From: an uncultured Faecalibacterium sp.
Lineage (GTDB): Bacteria > Bacillota > Clostridia > Oscillospirales > Ruminococcaceae
Reading direction: 5' to 3'
DNA: 12,219 bases
Assembly (NCBI GenBank): GCA_937915335.1
Contig: CALDLZ010000328.1
Location: 1 to 12,219 of the forward strand
Position numbers and translations under genes: made by a program. The notes under the pieces are model-generated. The model worked only from the letters and a program-made list of their open reading frames with translations, searched no databases and was not told the DNA's origin. Below, one piece after another: positions 1 through 7,276 of this stretch. Numbering within the stretch: the stretch's first letter is position 1; each line of letters opens with the position of its first letter.

Positions 1-14
1 GAAGAGAGGTTCTT

Positions 15-533
15 ATGGCAAGATTTGTTCCGTTCATTGTAAATGCTGCGGATAGCCAGAAAGTTAGTGTAAAAATCGCGCGGATGAAAAAATTGGATGC
101 GGCGCAGACGGAAAAAGAACCTGTCTGGCAGACAAGCTGGATGTCCGATTATATTCAAGATAGTTCGTTTGAAAAGTATGCCCTGAAAACGAATGAAGGC
201 GAGCTGGTTGCACTGGCGGCGTATGAGATTTTGGAAAGCGATGTGATGGTGCATATTACTTATATTGAAAGCCACCCAGAGAGCAATCCAACAATTGTGG
301 GACATTCCAAGAAATATCATGGAATTGGGCGGGTTTTGATTGCCTATGGCATAAAGCTCTCCATTGACCATGAGTGTGGTGGAACTGTTACCTTTGAAGC
401 AAAGGTGCCGGAACTGGCTGAGCACTATGTTCAGGATTACGGGGCAAGCCCTTTGCCGAGCTTTGGCGGGGCACCACGCTACGAGCTTTCCGGAGAGGCG
501 GCAATGAATGTATTTGTGACCTATTTGAAATGA
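15..533 (+). CDS. GNAT-like N-acetyltransferase domain protein
   Basis: This is a 172-residue protein that probably belongs to the GNAT acetyl-CoA-dependent N-acetyltransferase fold; the substrate is unknown. The segment around residues 98-116 (HSKKYHGIGRVLIAYGIKL) resembles GNAT motif A, the acetyl-CoA pyrophosphate loop followed by a helix. Residues 124-145 (beta strand, then AEHYVQDYGA) resemble the C-terminal part, where a helix precedes 'YxxxGF'-like residues. The first 60 residues do not match anything I recognise. An AGAGAGG sequence lies just upstream of the ATG. The stop codon is followed at once by the ribosome-binding site of the next gene, so the two are probably co-transcribed; their promoter lies outside the window. 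Base composition is less GC-rich than the genes from 923 onward, which hints at an accessory or acquired module. The fold assignment is moderate and the function is not determined. Confidence 0.6.
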   Translation: MARFVPFIVNAADSQKVSVKIARMKKLDAAQTEKEPVWQTSWMSDYIQDSSFEKYALKTNEGELVALAAYEILESDVMVHITYIESHPESNPTIVGHSKKYHGIGRVLIAYGIKLSIDHECGGTVTFEAKVPELAEHYVQDYGASPLPSFGGAPRYELSGEAAMNVFVTYLK

Positions 534-545
534 GGTGTTCGCACA

Positions 546-770
546 ATGACTGCACAGGACTATTTTGATCGAGACCCGGAGAGGGAAGAGTTCTACCGAA
601 CCTTCTATAAAATCTGTCGGAAGTTCAATGTTACATGGTCTACGGCATCTCCGGAAGTCAAAGCTTTTGTGGAAGAAGCTACCCGTGTGGCCTATGAGCA
701 GGGGAAAGCCCGTCGTAATGGCGAGACTTTGAATACCGTGAAACCATTTTTCGGTGATGAAGCCTGTTGA
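546..770 (+). CDS. small hypothetical protein, coupled to the GNAT-like gene
   Basis: This is a 74-residue, charged, soluble protein with no signal peptide, membrane segment or cysteine pattern that would indicate a function. It contains aromatic-rich helical stretches (DYFDRDPEREEFYRTFYKIC). It starts 12 bases after the upstream stop, and its ribosome-binding site (GAGGTG, 532-537) overlaps that stop codon, which indicates translational coupling to the GNAT-like gene. A strong intrinsic terminator follows the stop closely, so this is the last gene of its transcription unit. I do not recognise the family. A partner or regulatory role for the acetyltransferase-like protein is only a guess from position; the pair could also be cargo of a mobile element whose remainder lies to the left. 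Confidence 0.6.
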   Translation: MTAQDYFDRDPEREEFYRTFYKICRKFNVTWSTASPEVKAFVEEATRVAYEQGKARRNGETLNTVKPFFGDEAC

Positions 771-781
771 AAGCAAACCTG

Positions 782-807
782 AAGCCGCCCGCCCGGGCGG
801 CTTTTTT
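782..807 (+). terminator. intrinsic terminator of the 15-770 unit
   Basis: A perfect GCCGCCC/GGGCGGC stem (784-790 with 795-801) has a four-base loop, is extended by flanking A-T pairs, and is followed by a run of six T. It lies 12 bases after the stop of the 74-residue gene and ends the first transcription unit. Confidence 0.9.
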
Positions 808-821
808 GCGCCCCGCAAGAA

Positions 822-850
822 TTGCACCGTTCACTGCCTTGTGCTATACT
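822..850 (+). promoter_or_regulatory. sigma-A promoter of the DUF362 ferredoxin gene
   Basis: A TTGCAC -35 element (822-827) and a TATACT -10 element (845-850) are separated by 17 bp, with an extended -10 TGC just before TATACT. The predicted transcript start is near 857, giving a leader of roughly 65 bases before the ATG at 923. It lies immediately downstream of the preceding terminator. Confidence 0.8.
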
Positions 851-922
851 AAAGCCATAAAGAGAGAGCCCGGCGGCAGGGGAAATGCCGCGCGTGAAAC
901 GTCAAAAACGGAGGAACACCCT

Positions 923-2047
923 ATGGAAGCATCGACTGTTTACTACACCGATTTCCGGTGTCCTGTGGGCACCAGCCTGACCGAAAAGCTGCGCCGCCTG
1001 TGCATTGCCGCCGGCATCAAGAGCATTGATATGGACGGCAAGTTCGTGGCCATCAAGATGCACTTTGGCGAGCTGGGCAACCTGGCCTACCTGCGCCCTA
1101 ACTACGCCAAGGCTGTGGCCGACCTGTGCAAGGAGCAGGGGGGCCTGCCCTTCCTGACCGACTGCAACACCCTGTATCCGGGCAGCCGCAAGAACGCGCT
1201 GGAGCACCTGGCCTGCGCCCAGGAGAACGGCTTCTGGCCCATGACCACCGGCTGCCAGATCCTCATCGGCGACGGCCTGCGCGGCACCGATGAGATCGAG
1301 GTACCGGTGCCCAACGGCGAATACTGCAAGACTGCCAAGATCGGCCGAGCCATCATGGACGCTGACATCTTCATCAGCCTGACCCACTTCAAGGGGCACG
1401 AAGCGACTGGCTTTGGCGGGGCCATCAAGAACATTGGCATGGGCTGCGGTTCCCGCGCGGGCAAGATGGAGCAGCACTCCTCTGGTAAGCCCGCCGTGCA
1501 GGAAAACCTCTGCCGTGGCTGCCACCGCTGCGCCAAGGAGTGTGGTTCCGATGCCATCCGTTACAACGAGCAGAATAAGGCGGTCATTGATTATGAGAAG
1601 TGCAAGGGCTGCGGCCGCTGCATTGGTGCCTGCAACTTCGATGCCATCTATTCCATCGACAGCAGCGCGAACGAGGAATTGGATCGCAAAATGGCCGAAT
1701 ACGCCGCCGCTGTCTGTGCAGACCGCCCTTGCTTCCACATCAGCCTGGTGCAGGATGTGAGCCCCAACTGCGATTGCCACGGCGAGAACGATGCCCCCAT
1801 CCTGCCGGATATCGGTATGTTTGCATCCTTCGACCCCGTGGCACTGGATCAGGCCTGCGCGGATGCCTGCCTGAATGCGCAGCCCCTGCCCAACAGCCAG
1901 CTGAGCAATAATCTGGCCAAGCCCGGCTGGAACTGCCACCACGATAACTTCAAGGATTCCAACCCCAATATCGAATGGAAGGCAACCCTGGAACAGGCCG
2001 AGAAGATCGGGATGGGGACCCGCAGCTACACTTTGAAGAAGATCTGA
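923..2047 (+). CDS. DUF362 domain protein with two [4Fe-4S] ferredoxin clusters
   Basis: This is a 374-residue cytoplasmic iron-sulfur protein. Residues from about 1 to 190 match the DUF362 type (HFGELGN near the N terminus, an SLTHFKGHEATGFGGAIKN stretch, then GMGC). A bacterial ferredoxin module follows, with two classic CxxCxxCxxxC motifs: Cys197/200/203/207 and Cys227/230/233/237. These should bind two [4Fe-4S] clusters for electron transfer. The C-terminal part returns to DUF362-like sequence. The reaction and partner are unknown for this family. The start is ATG 923, which has GGAGGA at 910-915; an open frame extends upstream to 767, but that part reads through the terminator and promoter and is not coding. 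It is a monocistronic unit between its own promoter and terminator, and it converges with the lipoprotein gene. Confidence 0.92.
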   Translation: MEASTVYYTDFRCPVGTSLTEKLRRLCIAAGIKSIDMDGKFVAIKMHFGELGNLAYLRPNYAKAVADLCKEQGGLPFLTDCNTLYPGSRKNALEHLACAQENGFWPMTTGCQILIGDGLRGTDEIEVPVPNGEYCKTAKIGRAIMDADIFISLTHFKGHEATGFGGAIKNIGMGCGSRAGKMEQHSSGKPAVQENLCRGCHRCAKECGSDAIRYNEQNKAVIDYEKCKGCGRCIGACNFDAIYSIDSSANEELDRKMAEYAAAVCADRPCFHISLVQDVSPNCDCHGENDAPILPDIGMFASFDPVALDQACADACLNAQPLPNSQLSNNLAKPGWNCHHDNFKDSNPNIEWKATLEQAEKIGMGTRSYTLKKI

Positions 2048-2052
2048 ACATA

Positions 2053-2084
2053 AAAAGAAGCACCGCCGCAGCGGTGCTTCTTTT
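2053..2084. terminator. bidirectional intrinsic terminator between convergent genes
   Basis: A 14-bp perfect inverted repeat (2053-2066 with 2071-2084) has a four-base loop. Its arms begin and end in A and T runs, so the hairpin is followed by a U tract whichever strand is transcribed. It sits between the stops of the DUF362 gene (plus) and the lipoprotein gene (minus) and can serve both. Confidence 0.92.
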
Positions 2085-2098
2085 GCGTGCAGGAAAAA

Positions 2099-2695
2099 TC
2101 AATACTCGCTGGACTGCGGCACCAGTGCGTCGATGACATCCGCAAGGGCCTTCCAGTTCTCCTCGGAGCAGCCGGGCAGCTTCTTGGGGTTCAGGCCGGC
2201 ATCCTCGATGCGGCCGGTCATGCTGCCTTTATCGGTCAGCAGGGTCTCGGCATCAGCCTTGATGAGGGGCCATGCGTCGGCAAAGCTCTGCTGGTCATCG
2301 GCGCTCAGGCTGTCGAACCACTGGGTGTAGGCGTTCTTGATGTCGCCGGTCTGCTGGATGCTCATGTTGCAGCCGTCGGCCCACTCCAACAGGGAAGCCG
2401 CCGCAATGACGGACTTCAGCGAGCTGCCGGACACGCCGGGGCCCCAGCCCAGGCAGGGGGCAAAGGCATCCTCCGGGTCGGAGAGGGAGAACAGGGAGTT
2501 CTCGCCCGCATCCAGCGAGCCGGGCTTGCCGGTATCAGCAGTCACGGTGGAAGAGGGGATGCTCTCGCTGGTCGAAGTGGAAGCCGCGGAGCTGGAAGCG
2601 GAAGAGGAGCCGGAGCTGGTGGAGCTGCAGCCTGCCAGCACGCCGCACAGCAAGGCGGCGCAGACCAGCAGGGAAAGAATACGGTTGCGAATCAT
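2099..2695 (-). CDS. small uncharacterised lipoprotein
   Basis: This is a 198-residue predicted lipoprotein. A short positively charged N terminus (MIRNR) and hydrophobic core lead to the lipobox LAGC, so Cys23 should be lipidated and anchor the protein to the outer face of the membrane. Residues 24-50 are a Ser/Thr/Ala/Gly-rich linker typical of clostridial lipoproteins. The globular part (about 55-198) looks alpha-helical, with two recognisable landmarks: a CLGWGPGVSG turn and a WADGC segment. I do not recognise a named domain. The start is supported by AGGAGG (2704-2709) eight bases upstream. Its own promoter diverges from that of the PTS gene, and it ends at the shared terminator. The function is unknown. 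Confidence 0.85.
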   Translation of the reverse strand: MIRNRILSLLVCAALLCGVLAGCSSTSSGSSSASSSAASTSTSESIPSSTVTADTGKPGSLDAGENSLFSLSDPEDAFAPCLGWGPGVSGSSLKSVIAAASLLEWADGCNMSIQQTGDIKNAYTQWFDSLSADDQQSFADAWPLIKADAETLLTDKGSMTGRIEDAGLNPKKLPGCSEENWKALADVIDALVPQSSEY

Positions 2696-2759
2696 GGGGG
2701 AAGCCTCCTTTTATCGTGTCCCGGCCCGTGAGCCGGAGAAACTGCATTGGTACATTTCT

Positions 2760-2788
2760 AGTATACTGTTCTGCCGGGCGGTTGTCAA
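2760..2788 (-). promoter_or_regulatory. sigma-A promoter of the lipoprotein gene
   Basis: Reading the minus strand, a perfect TTGACA (2783-2788) is followed after 17 bp by TATACT (2760-2765). The leader to the ATG is about 58 bases. It is oriented away from the PTS promoter located about 80 bp to the right. Confidence 0.85.
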
Positions 2789-2868
2789 TCGGCGTGCGCA
2801 GGACGATTTTTCACCCCGGCTGTGCAAACTACACAAACTTTTGCTGATTTTTTCTCAGTTGGGCGAGA

Positions 2869-2897
2869 TTGACATTTTTTGCGTCGGAGCGTATAAT
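2869..2897 (+). promoter_or_regulatory. full-consensus sigma-A promoter of the PTS permease
   Basis: TTGACA (2869-2874), a 17-bp spacer and TATAAT (2892-2897) form an exact consensus promoter. The predicted start is near 2904, leaving a leader of about 52 bases before the permease ATG. I see no antiterminator hairpin or obvious operator in this leader, which suggests strong and perhaps constitutive expression unless a repressor site is hidden in the AT-rich stretch 2825-2870. Confidence 0.87.
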
Positions 2898-2955
2898 CCG
2901 GGCATAGTTAAAATCGGTGTGTTTTGTGTAAAAATAGGAAAAAGGGGAGAAACGA

Positions 2956-4488
2956 ATGCGGAAACTCCTACGGCGGCTGGAACGCTTTTCGCAGGCATTG
3001 CTGTCGCCGCTGTCATATCTTTCTGCAGCGGGCCTGCTGTTGGTGGTGGGCGCGCTGCTCACCAGCAAGCCCTTGTGCCAGGCTCTGCCGGTGCTGCAAT
3101 GGGCCCCGCTGCAACTGGCCGGCCAGCTGCTCTATAACGGCATGATGGTGCTCATCGACAACCTCAGCGTTATTCTCTGCGTGGGGGTGGCGGCGGTGCG
3201 CGCCAAAACCGAAAAACAGGATGCCGCCCTGCTGGCCTTCATGGCCTACCTCATCTACCTGACGGCCAACCATACCACGCTGGAAGCTCTGGATCGGCTC
3301 GTTCAGCCCGATGCCCTGACCGGCCTTGCGGGTACGGGCCAGACCACCATTCTGGGCATTCAGGTGGTGGATACCGGTGTGGCGGGCGGCATCGTGCTGG
3401 GCTTTGCGGCGGCCTGGCTCTTCAACCGCACCTGCGAAAAGCAGTTCCGTGGCATGATCACCCAGCTTTATTCCGGGCTGCGGTGGTCGTTTTTGTGTCT
3501 GTCGGCGCTGGCCGTGGTACAGGGCGTGGCGTTCTGCTTCCTCTGCCCCCCGCTGCAGGCCTGCGTCAGCGCCATCACGGGCTGGATCGCGGCTTCGGGC
3601 AACGCGGGCGTGTTCCTGTACGGCTTTCTGGAGCGTCTGCTCATCCCCACCGGCCTGCACCACCTGATTTATATGCCCTTCCAGTTCTCCTCGCTGGGCG
3701 GCACCCTGACCGTGGGCTCTGTGACCTATACCGGTGCCTATGCCGTCAGCATGACCGAGTACACTATGGGTCTGCCCCTCTCCGATGGCATCGTCTGGAT
3801 GTATACCGGCTTCACCAAGACCTTTGGCTATCTGGGCATTGCGGCGGCGTTTATCTTTACTGCCCGCAAGGAAAACCGTGCCCGCACTGCTGCCGCCATG
3901 ATCCCGCTGGCGATCACGGCATCGCTGGCCTCCATCACGGAACCCATTGATTTCCTGTTCTGCTTCGTCTCGCCCCTGCTCTGGGTGGCCCATGCGGCCA
4001 TCACGGGCGTTTTTATGGTGCTGCTCAATGCGCTGCATGTCCGGGCGTTTACCTCTAATCTTCTGGGGTCGCTGGTGTTCAACCTGAGTGCCGGGACGAA
4101 CTACCAGCTGCTCTATCTGCTGGGCCTGGTGGAGATCCTGACCTATTTCATTGTGTTCAGCGTGCTCATCAAGGCAAAGAACCTGCCCACCCCGGGCCGG
4201 GATGACTCCCTTGCCGCCGACGGCTCCCGGCACGCCGACCCGCAGGAGGTGTGCCGGTTCATCGCCGCACTGGGCGGGCCGGAGAATATCGCCCAGCTGG
4301 AAAACTGCTTCACTCGGCTCCGGCTCACGGTACGGGATGCCTCACTGCTGGATATGGGTGCGCTGCTCTCCCTGCCCTATAAGGGCCTTGTGGTGCAGGG
4401 CACCCACCTGCAACTGGTCTGCGGCCTGCAGGCCGCTCAGATCCGTCACGATATCGACCAGCAGCTCGCTGAGATGGCGCCCGCGTGA
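2956..4488 (+). CDS. PTS sugar transporter EIICB (glucose/glucoside superfamily)
   Basis: This is a 510-residue phosphotransferase-system permease that imports and phosphorylates a sugar. The membrane EIIC domain spans about residues 10-400 and carries family signatures: LERLLIPTGLHHLIYMPF around 230, and ITEPIDFLF around 330, which matches the substrate-binding GITEP motif. A hydrophilic linker leads to an EIIB domain (about 427-505) with LGGPENIAQLENCFTRLRL; Cys451 is the expected phosphorylation site. No EIIA domain is present, so it must borrow EIIA from elsewhere. The order EIIC-EIIB matches PtsG/NagE/MalX-type proteins; the actual sugar cannot be told from sequence. AGGGGAGA precedes the ATG. 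No sugar-catabolic enzyme or regulator is adjacent, and the next gene has its own promoter. Confidence 0.92.
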   Translation: MRKLLRRLERFSQALLSPLSYLSAAGLLLVVGALLTSKPLCQALPVLQWAPLQLAGQLLYNGMMVLIDNLSVILCVGVAAVRAKTEKQDAALLAFMAYLIYLTANHTTLEALDRLVQPDALTGLAGTGQTTILGIQVVDTGVAGGIVLGFAAAWLFNRTCEKQFRGMITQLYSGLRWSFLCLSALAVVQGVAFCFLCPPLQACVSAITGWIAASGNAGVFLYGFLERLLIPTGLHHLIYMPFQFSSLGGTLTVGSVTYTGAYAVSMTEYTMGLPLSDGIVWMYTGFTKTFGYLGIAAAFIFTARKENRARTAAAMIPLAITASLASITEPIDFLFCFVSPLLWVAHAAITGVFMVLLNALHVRAFTSNLLGSLVFNLSAGTNYQLLYLLGLVEILTYFIVFSVLIKAKNLPTPGRDDSLAADGSRHADPQEVCRFIAALGGPENIAQLENCFTRLRLTVRDASLLDMGALLSLPYKGLVVQGTHLQLVCGLQAAQIRHDIDQQLAEMAPA

Positions 4489-4517
4489 TTGCATTTTGAT
4501 AAGAGAAACGGTATAAT
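4489..4517 (+). promoter_or_regulatory. sigma-A promoter of the aminopeptidase-gluQ unit
   Basis: TTGCAT (4489-4494) begins at the base after the PTS stop codon. A 17-bp spacer leads to a perfect TATAAT (4512-4517). No terminator separates it from the PTS gene, so read-through from upstream is also possible. Confidence 0.8.
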
Positions 4518-4556
4518 TGTGGCGGAAATCACCTTAAAAATAAAGGAGAACATAAA

Positions 4557-5873
4557 ATGCAGAACAACGCTTTTTCTGTCGAAGGCCTCTTCGACTTCCT
4601 GAATGCTGGTGTCAGCGCCTTCCACTCCACGGCTGCCGCTGTGAAAATCTTGGAGGAGAACGGCTATCAGAACTGCCCCGAGAGCGCGGCCTGGGAGCTG
4701 GTGCCCGGCGGCAAGTATTACACCACCCGCAACGGTTCTGCCGTGCTGGCATGGCGGATGCCCAAGGGTGAGCTGACCGGCTGGCATGTCACCGCCAGCC
4801 ACAGCGATTCTCCCACCTGGCGCATCAAGCAACTGGACGGCGGTAAGGATGCTGTTTTTGCCAAGGCCGAGACCGAGGGTTACGGCGGCATGATCATGCC
4901 CACCTGGATGGACCGTCCCCTGAGCGTGGCAGGCCGCCTGCTGGTCCGCACGGAGAGCGGCATCAAGAGCGTGCTCGTCCATCCCGACCGTGCGCTGGCT
5001 GTCATCCCCAACCTGTGCATCCACTTCAACCGTGACCTGAACAATGGCATGAAGTACAATCCTCAGGTCGATCTGCAGCCCATCTTCGGTGAGGCCGGTT
5101 CCACCCTGCGGGACGCTCTGGCCGAGGAAGCCGGCGTGAAGCCCGAGGATATCGTGGATTCTGACCTGGTGCTCTGCACCCGCGAAAAGGCCGAGCGTGT
5201 GGGCCTGAAGGGCGAGTACTTCATGTCTGGCCGCATCGATGACCTCGAATGCGCCTACACCACCCTGTGGGGCTTCCTGCAGGGCCGCAGCGAAGAGGAA
5301 GGCCGCGGCGATCTCTGGGTCATGTTCGACAACGAAGAGGTCGGTTCCTCCAGCCGTCAGGGCGCGCAGGGTACCCTTATGGCCAATGTGCTGGCCCGCA
5401 TTGAGGAAAAGCTGGGCGTGACCCGGGAGCAGAGCATCCGTGCCTGCACCAACAGCCTGCTGCTCAGTGCTGACAACGGCCACGCCACCCACCCCAACCA
5501 CCCAGAAAAGAGCGACCCCGCCAATGTTGCCACCATGGGTGGCGGTGTCCTGCTGAAATATAACGCCCGCCAGACCTACACCACCAGCGGCCTGACCGGC
5601 ACTGCCTTTGCGGAGATCTGCAAAAAGGCCGGCGTGCCCGTGCAGGTGGCGGCAAACCGCGCGGATGTGCCCGGCGGCTCTACGCTGGGCAACCTGCTGG
5701 GCCACCAGATCCTGATCCCCATGGTGGACATCGGTCTGGCACAGCTGGCCATGCATTCCGCTATGGAGACCGCCAGCTGCAAGGATGCCGAGTACATGGC
5801 AAAGGCCGTGGCGGAGTTCTATAACACCCCCATCTCCCAGCCTGTGGACGGCGAATGGAAGCTGGGCCTGTGA
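4557..5873 (+). CDS. apeB: M18 family metallo-aminopeptidase (aspartyl aminopeptidase type)
   Basis: This is a 438-residue cytosolic aminopeptidase of the M18 family, whose members preferentially release N-terminal Asp/Glu or other residues from peptides using two metal ions. By analogy to characterised M18 enzymes the metal and catalytic residues are present: His82 in TASHSDSP, Asp228 in GRIDD, catalytic Glu260 and ligand Glu261 in FDNEEVGSSS, Asp306 in SADNGHATHPN, and His400 in AMHSAMET. Length is normal for the family. The start is supported by AAGGAGAA at 4543-4550. Its last codons overlap the start of the tRNA synthetase gene, implying translational coupling. The gene symbol is by family; substrate preference was not read from the sequence. 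Confidence 0.9.
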   Translation: MQNNAFSVEGLFDFLNAGVSAFHSTAAAVKILEENGYQNCPESAAWELVPGGKYYTTRNGSAVLAWRMPKGELTGWHVTASHSDSPTWRIKQLDGGKDAVFAKAETEGYGGMIMPTWMDRPLSVAGRLLVRTESGIKSVLVHPDRALAVIPNLCIHFNRDLNNGMKYNPQVDLQPIFGEAGSTLRDALAEEAGVKPEDIVDSDLVLCTREKAERVGLKGEYFMSGRIDDLECAYTTLWGFLQGRSEEEGRGDLWVMFDNEEVGSSSRQGAQGTLMANVLARIEEKLGVTREQSIRACTNSLLLSADNGHATHPNHPEKSDPANVATMGGGVLLKYNARQTYTTSGLTGTAFAEICKKAGVPVQVAANRADVPGGSTLGNLLGHQILIPMVDIGLAQLAMHSAMETASCKDAEYMAKAVAEFYNTPISQPVDGEWKLGL

Positions 5874-6814
5874 GCACCGTGACCGGGCGCTTTGCCCCCA
5901 GCCCCAGCGGGCGGCTGCATCTGGGCAACCTTGCCTGCAGCCTGCTGGCCTGGCTCAGCGCCCAAAGCCAGGGCGGGCGTGTCGTCCTGCGCATTGAAGA
6001 TTTGGATGCCGAGCGCTGTCCCCGCAAATATGCCGACGCGCTGGAAGAGGATCTGAGCTGGTTGGGCCTTGTCTGGGACGAGGGCGGCAGTCATGGCGGC
6101 CCCAACGGCCCCTATTACCAGAGCGCATGTGCTGACATCTACACCGAGAGCTACAAACAACTGGAAGCGCAGGGTCTTGTCTACCCCTGCTTCTGCTCCC
6201 GTGCCCAGCTCCATGCCGCCAGCGCACCCCATACCTCTGATGGCAATGTGGTCTATCCCGGCACCTGCCGGGGGCTGACGGCGGAAGAAATCGCCGAAAA
6301 GCGCAAAAAGAAAGCCCCGGCCTACCGACTCATGGTGCCCGACGAGGACGTCACCTTCACCGATGGCTGCATGGGTCCCCACACTGAGAACCTGCTCCAT
6401 GACTGCGGTGACTTCTACCTCCGCCGTGCCGACGGCGTGTTTGCCTATCAGCTGGCCGTGGTGGTGGATGATGCCCGCATGGGCGTGACCGAGGTGGTGC
6501 GGGGCGCTGACCTGCTCTCCTCCACGGCGCGGCAGCTCTATCTTTACCGTCTGCTGGGCCTGCCCGCTCCAAAGTTTGCCCACTGCCCGCTGCTGCTGGC
6601 CCCCGATGGCCGCCGCCTGTCCAAGCGGGATGGCGACCAGAGCCTGGAAAACCTGCGGGCAAAGTATACAGCGGCGGAGATCGTCGGCAAGCTTGCCTTT
6701 GCCTACGGTCTCCAGCCTGAACCGGCCCCCCGCACCCCGGAAAGCCTTATCCAAGATTTCTCGTGGGATAAGGTGCCCAAGCAGGATATCTGCCTGCCGG
6801 AAGATCTGTTTTAA
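5870..6814 (+). CDS. gluQ: glutamyl-Q tRNA(Asp) synthetase
   Basis: This is a 314-residue class I synthetase paralogue of GluRS. It lacks the C-terminal anticodon-binding domain, as in GluQRS, which attaches glutamate to queuosine-34 of tRNA(Asp). The HIGH-like motif is HLGN (17-20, in SPSGRLHLGN). The KMSKS-like motif is LSKRDGD, with Lys252. A zinc site of the YadB type is complete: Cys107, Cys109, Tyr129 and Cys133. The chosen start is GTG 5870, which overlaps the aminopeptidase TGA as GTGA and gives the usual short N terminus before VTGRFAPSPSG; GGAAG lies upstream. An in-frame ATG at 5855 would add five residues and cannot be excluded. A truncated GltX is the alternative, but length and zinc site favour GluQRS. 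Confidence 0.9.
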   Translation: MSTVTGRFAPSPSGRLHLGNLACSLLAWLSAQSQGGRVVLRIEDLDAERCPRKYADALEEDLSWLGLVWDEGGSHGGPNGPYYQSACADIYTESYKQLEAQGLVYPCFCSRAQLHAASAPHTSDGNVVYPGTCRGLTAEEIAEKRKKKAPAYRLMVPDEDVTFTDGCMGPHTENLLHDCGDFYLRRADGVFAYQLAVVVDDARMGVTEVVRGADLLSSTARQLYLYRLLGLPAPKFAHCPLLLAPDGRRLSKRDGDQSLENLRAKYTAAEIVGKLAFAYGLQPEPAPRTPESLIQDFSWDKVPKQDICLPEDLF

Positions 6815-6817
6815 GCA

Positions 6818-6863
6818 AAACCACAATCTTTCACTGGAAACGGTAAAGATTGTGGTTTATTCT
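6818..6863 (+). terminator. probable terminator after gluQ
   Basis: A 14-bp perfect inverted repeat (AAACCACAATCTTT at 6818-6831 pairing with 6845-6858) has a 13-base loop and is followed by the T-rich TTTATTCTTT. It begins three bases after the gluQ stop. The T tract is interrupted, so termination may be partial. The -35 box of the next promoter lies directly in its tail. Confidence 0.7.
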
Positions 6864-6891
6864 TTACAAAATAATATCTATATGGTAGAAT
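6863..6891 (+). promoter_or_regulatory. sigma-A promoter of the secreted-protein cassette
   Basis: TTTACA (6863-6868), a 17-bp spacer and TAGAAT (6886-6891), with an extended -10 TGG, give a good promoter about 35 bases before the first cassette gene. It is located in the tail of the preceding terminator, so the cassette is transcriptionally insulated from gluQ. Confidence 0.75.
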
Positions 6892-6931
6892 ATAAATAGC
6901 AAAAATCACAACATAGATTGGAGGCAGTAAA

Positions 6932-7258
6932 ATGAAAAAGATGTTAGCAGGTTTGTTGGCGGTATTAACATTTATGTGTGTAATACCACTTAGTGCATTT
7001 GCCGCTGAACCGGAAGATGAAACGGTAAAGCCACATTTTAGTTCGGCGTGTCCTATTTGCACTACGCCTGAAAAGTATGTGCCGCTTAATATTATTAGTA
7101 CATGGACGGAGTCTACATATTATTATACAAGACTGTGGGGAACACTATATTGTGAAAAATGTGGTTATATGAGCAATGAAGTGTTGTCTGAAGTTCCCAA
7201 TCAGACAACTCGTAAAAAGGATGAGGATAAGAACGAAAATTCTGAGCAAATAAACTAA
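6932..7258 (+). CDS. small secreted protein with a four-cysteine zinc-ribbon-like pattern
   Basis: This is a 108-residue predicted exported protein. MKKM plus a hydrophobic core end at SAFA/A, a typical signal peptidase I site near residues 24-25, with no lipobox. The mature part has two CxxC knuckles, Cys40/Cys43 (CPIC) and Cys74/Cys77 (CEKCGY), spaced like a zinc ribbon or a disulfide-linked domain, then a highly charged tail rich in Lys, Asp, Glu and Asn. GGAGG (6920-6924) sits seven bases before the ATG. Composition is clearly more AT-rich than in the flanking GC-rich genes, suggesting acquisition. It is the first gene of a two-gene unit with the LRR lipoprotein, 18 bases away. No named family is recognised. 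Confidence 0.82.
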   Translation: MKKMLAGLLAVLTFMCVIPLSAFAAEPEDETVKPHFSSACPICTTPEKYVPLNIISTWTESTYYYTRLWGTLYCEKCGYMSNEVLSEVPNQTTRKKDEDKNENSEQIN

Positions 7259-7276
7259 ACGAGAGAGGAATCTGTT

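Noticed and set aside
767..922. N-terminal extension of the DUF362 protein to an ATG at 767
   Set aside because: It would translate through an intrinsic terminator and the promoter, and family similarity begins at the ATG at 923, which has a good ribosome-binding site.
902..1942. Long minus-strand open frame of about 346 codons opposite the DUF362 gene
   Set aside because: It is rich in Ala, Gly, Val, His and Gln with no motif or ribosome-binding site, and lies opposite a gene with clear ferredoxin motifs; it is a GC-driven shadow.
2087..2731. Plus-strand open frame opposite the lipoprotein gene
   Set aside because: It begins at the terminator and reads through the lipoprotein gene, which has a lipobox, ribosome-binding site and promoter on the minus strand.
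3013..4233. Minus-strand open frame of about 406 codons opposite the PTS permease
   Set aside because: It is polar, Gln/His/Gly-rich and has no family features, while the plus strand encodes a recognisable EIICB. The same reasoning removes the minus frames at 4446-5756 and 5819-6826.
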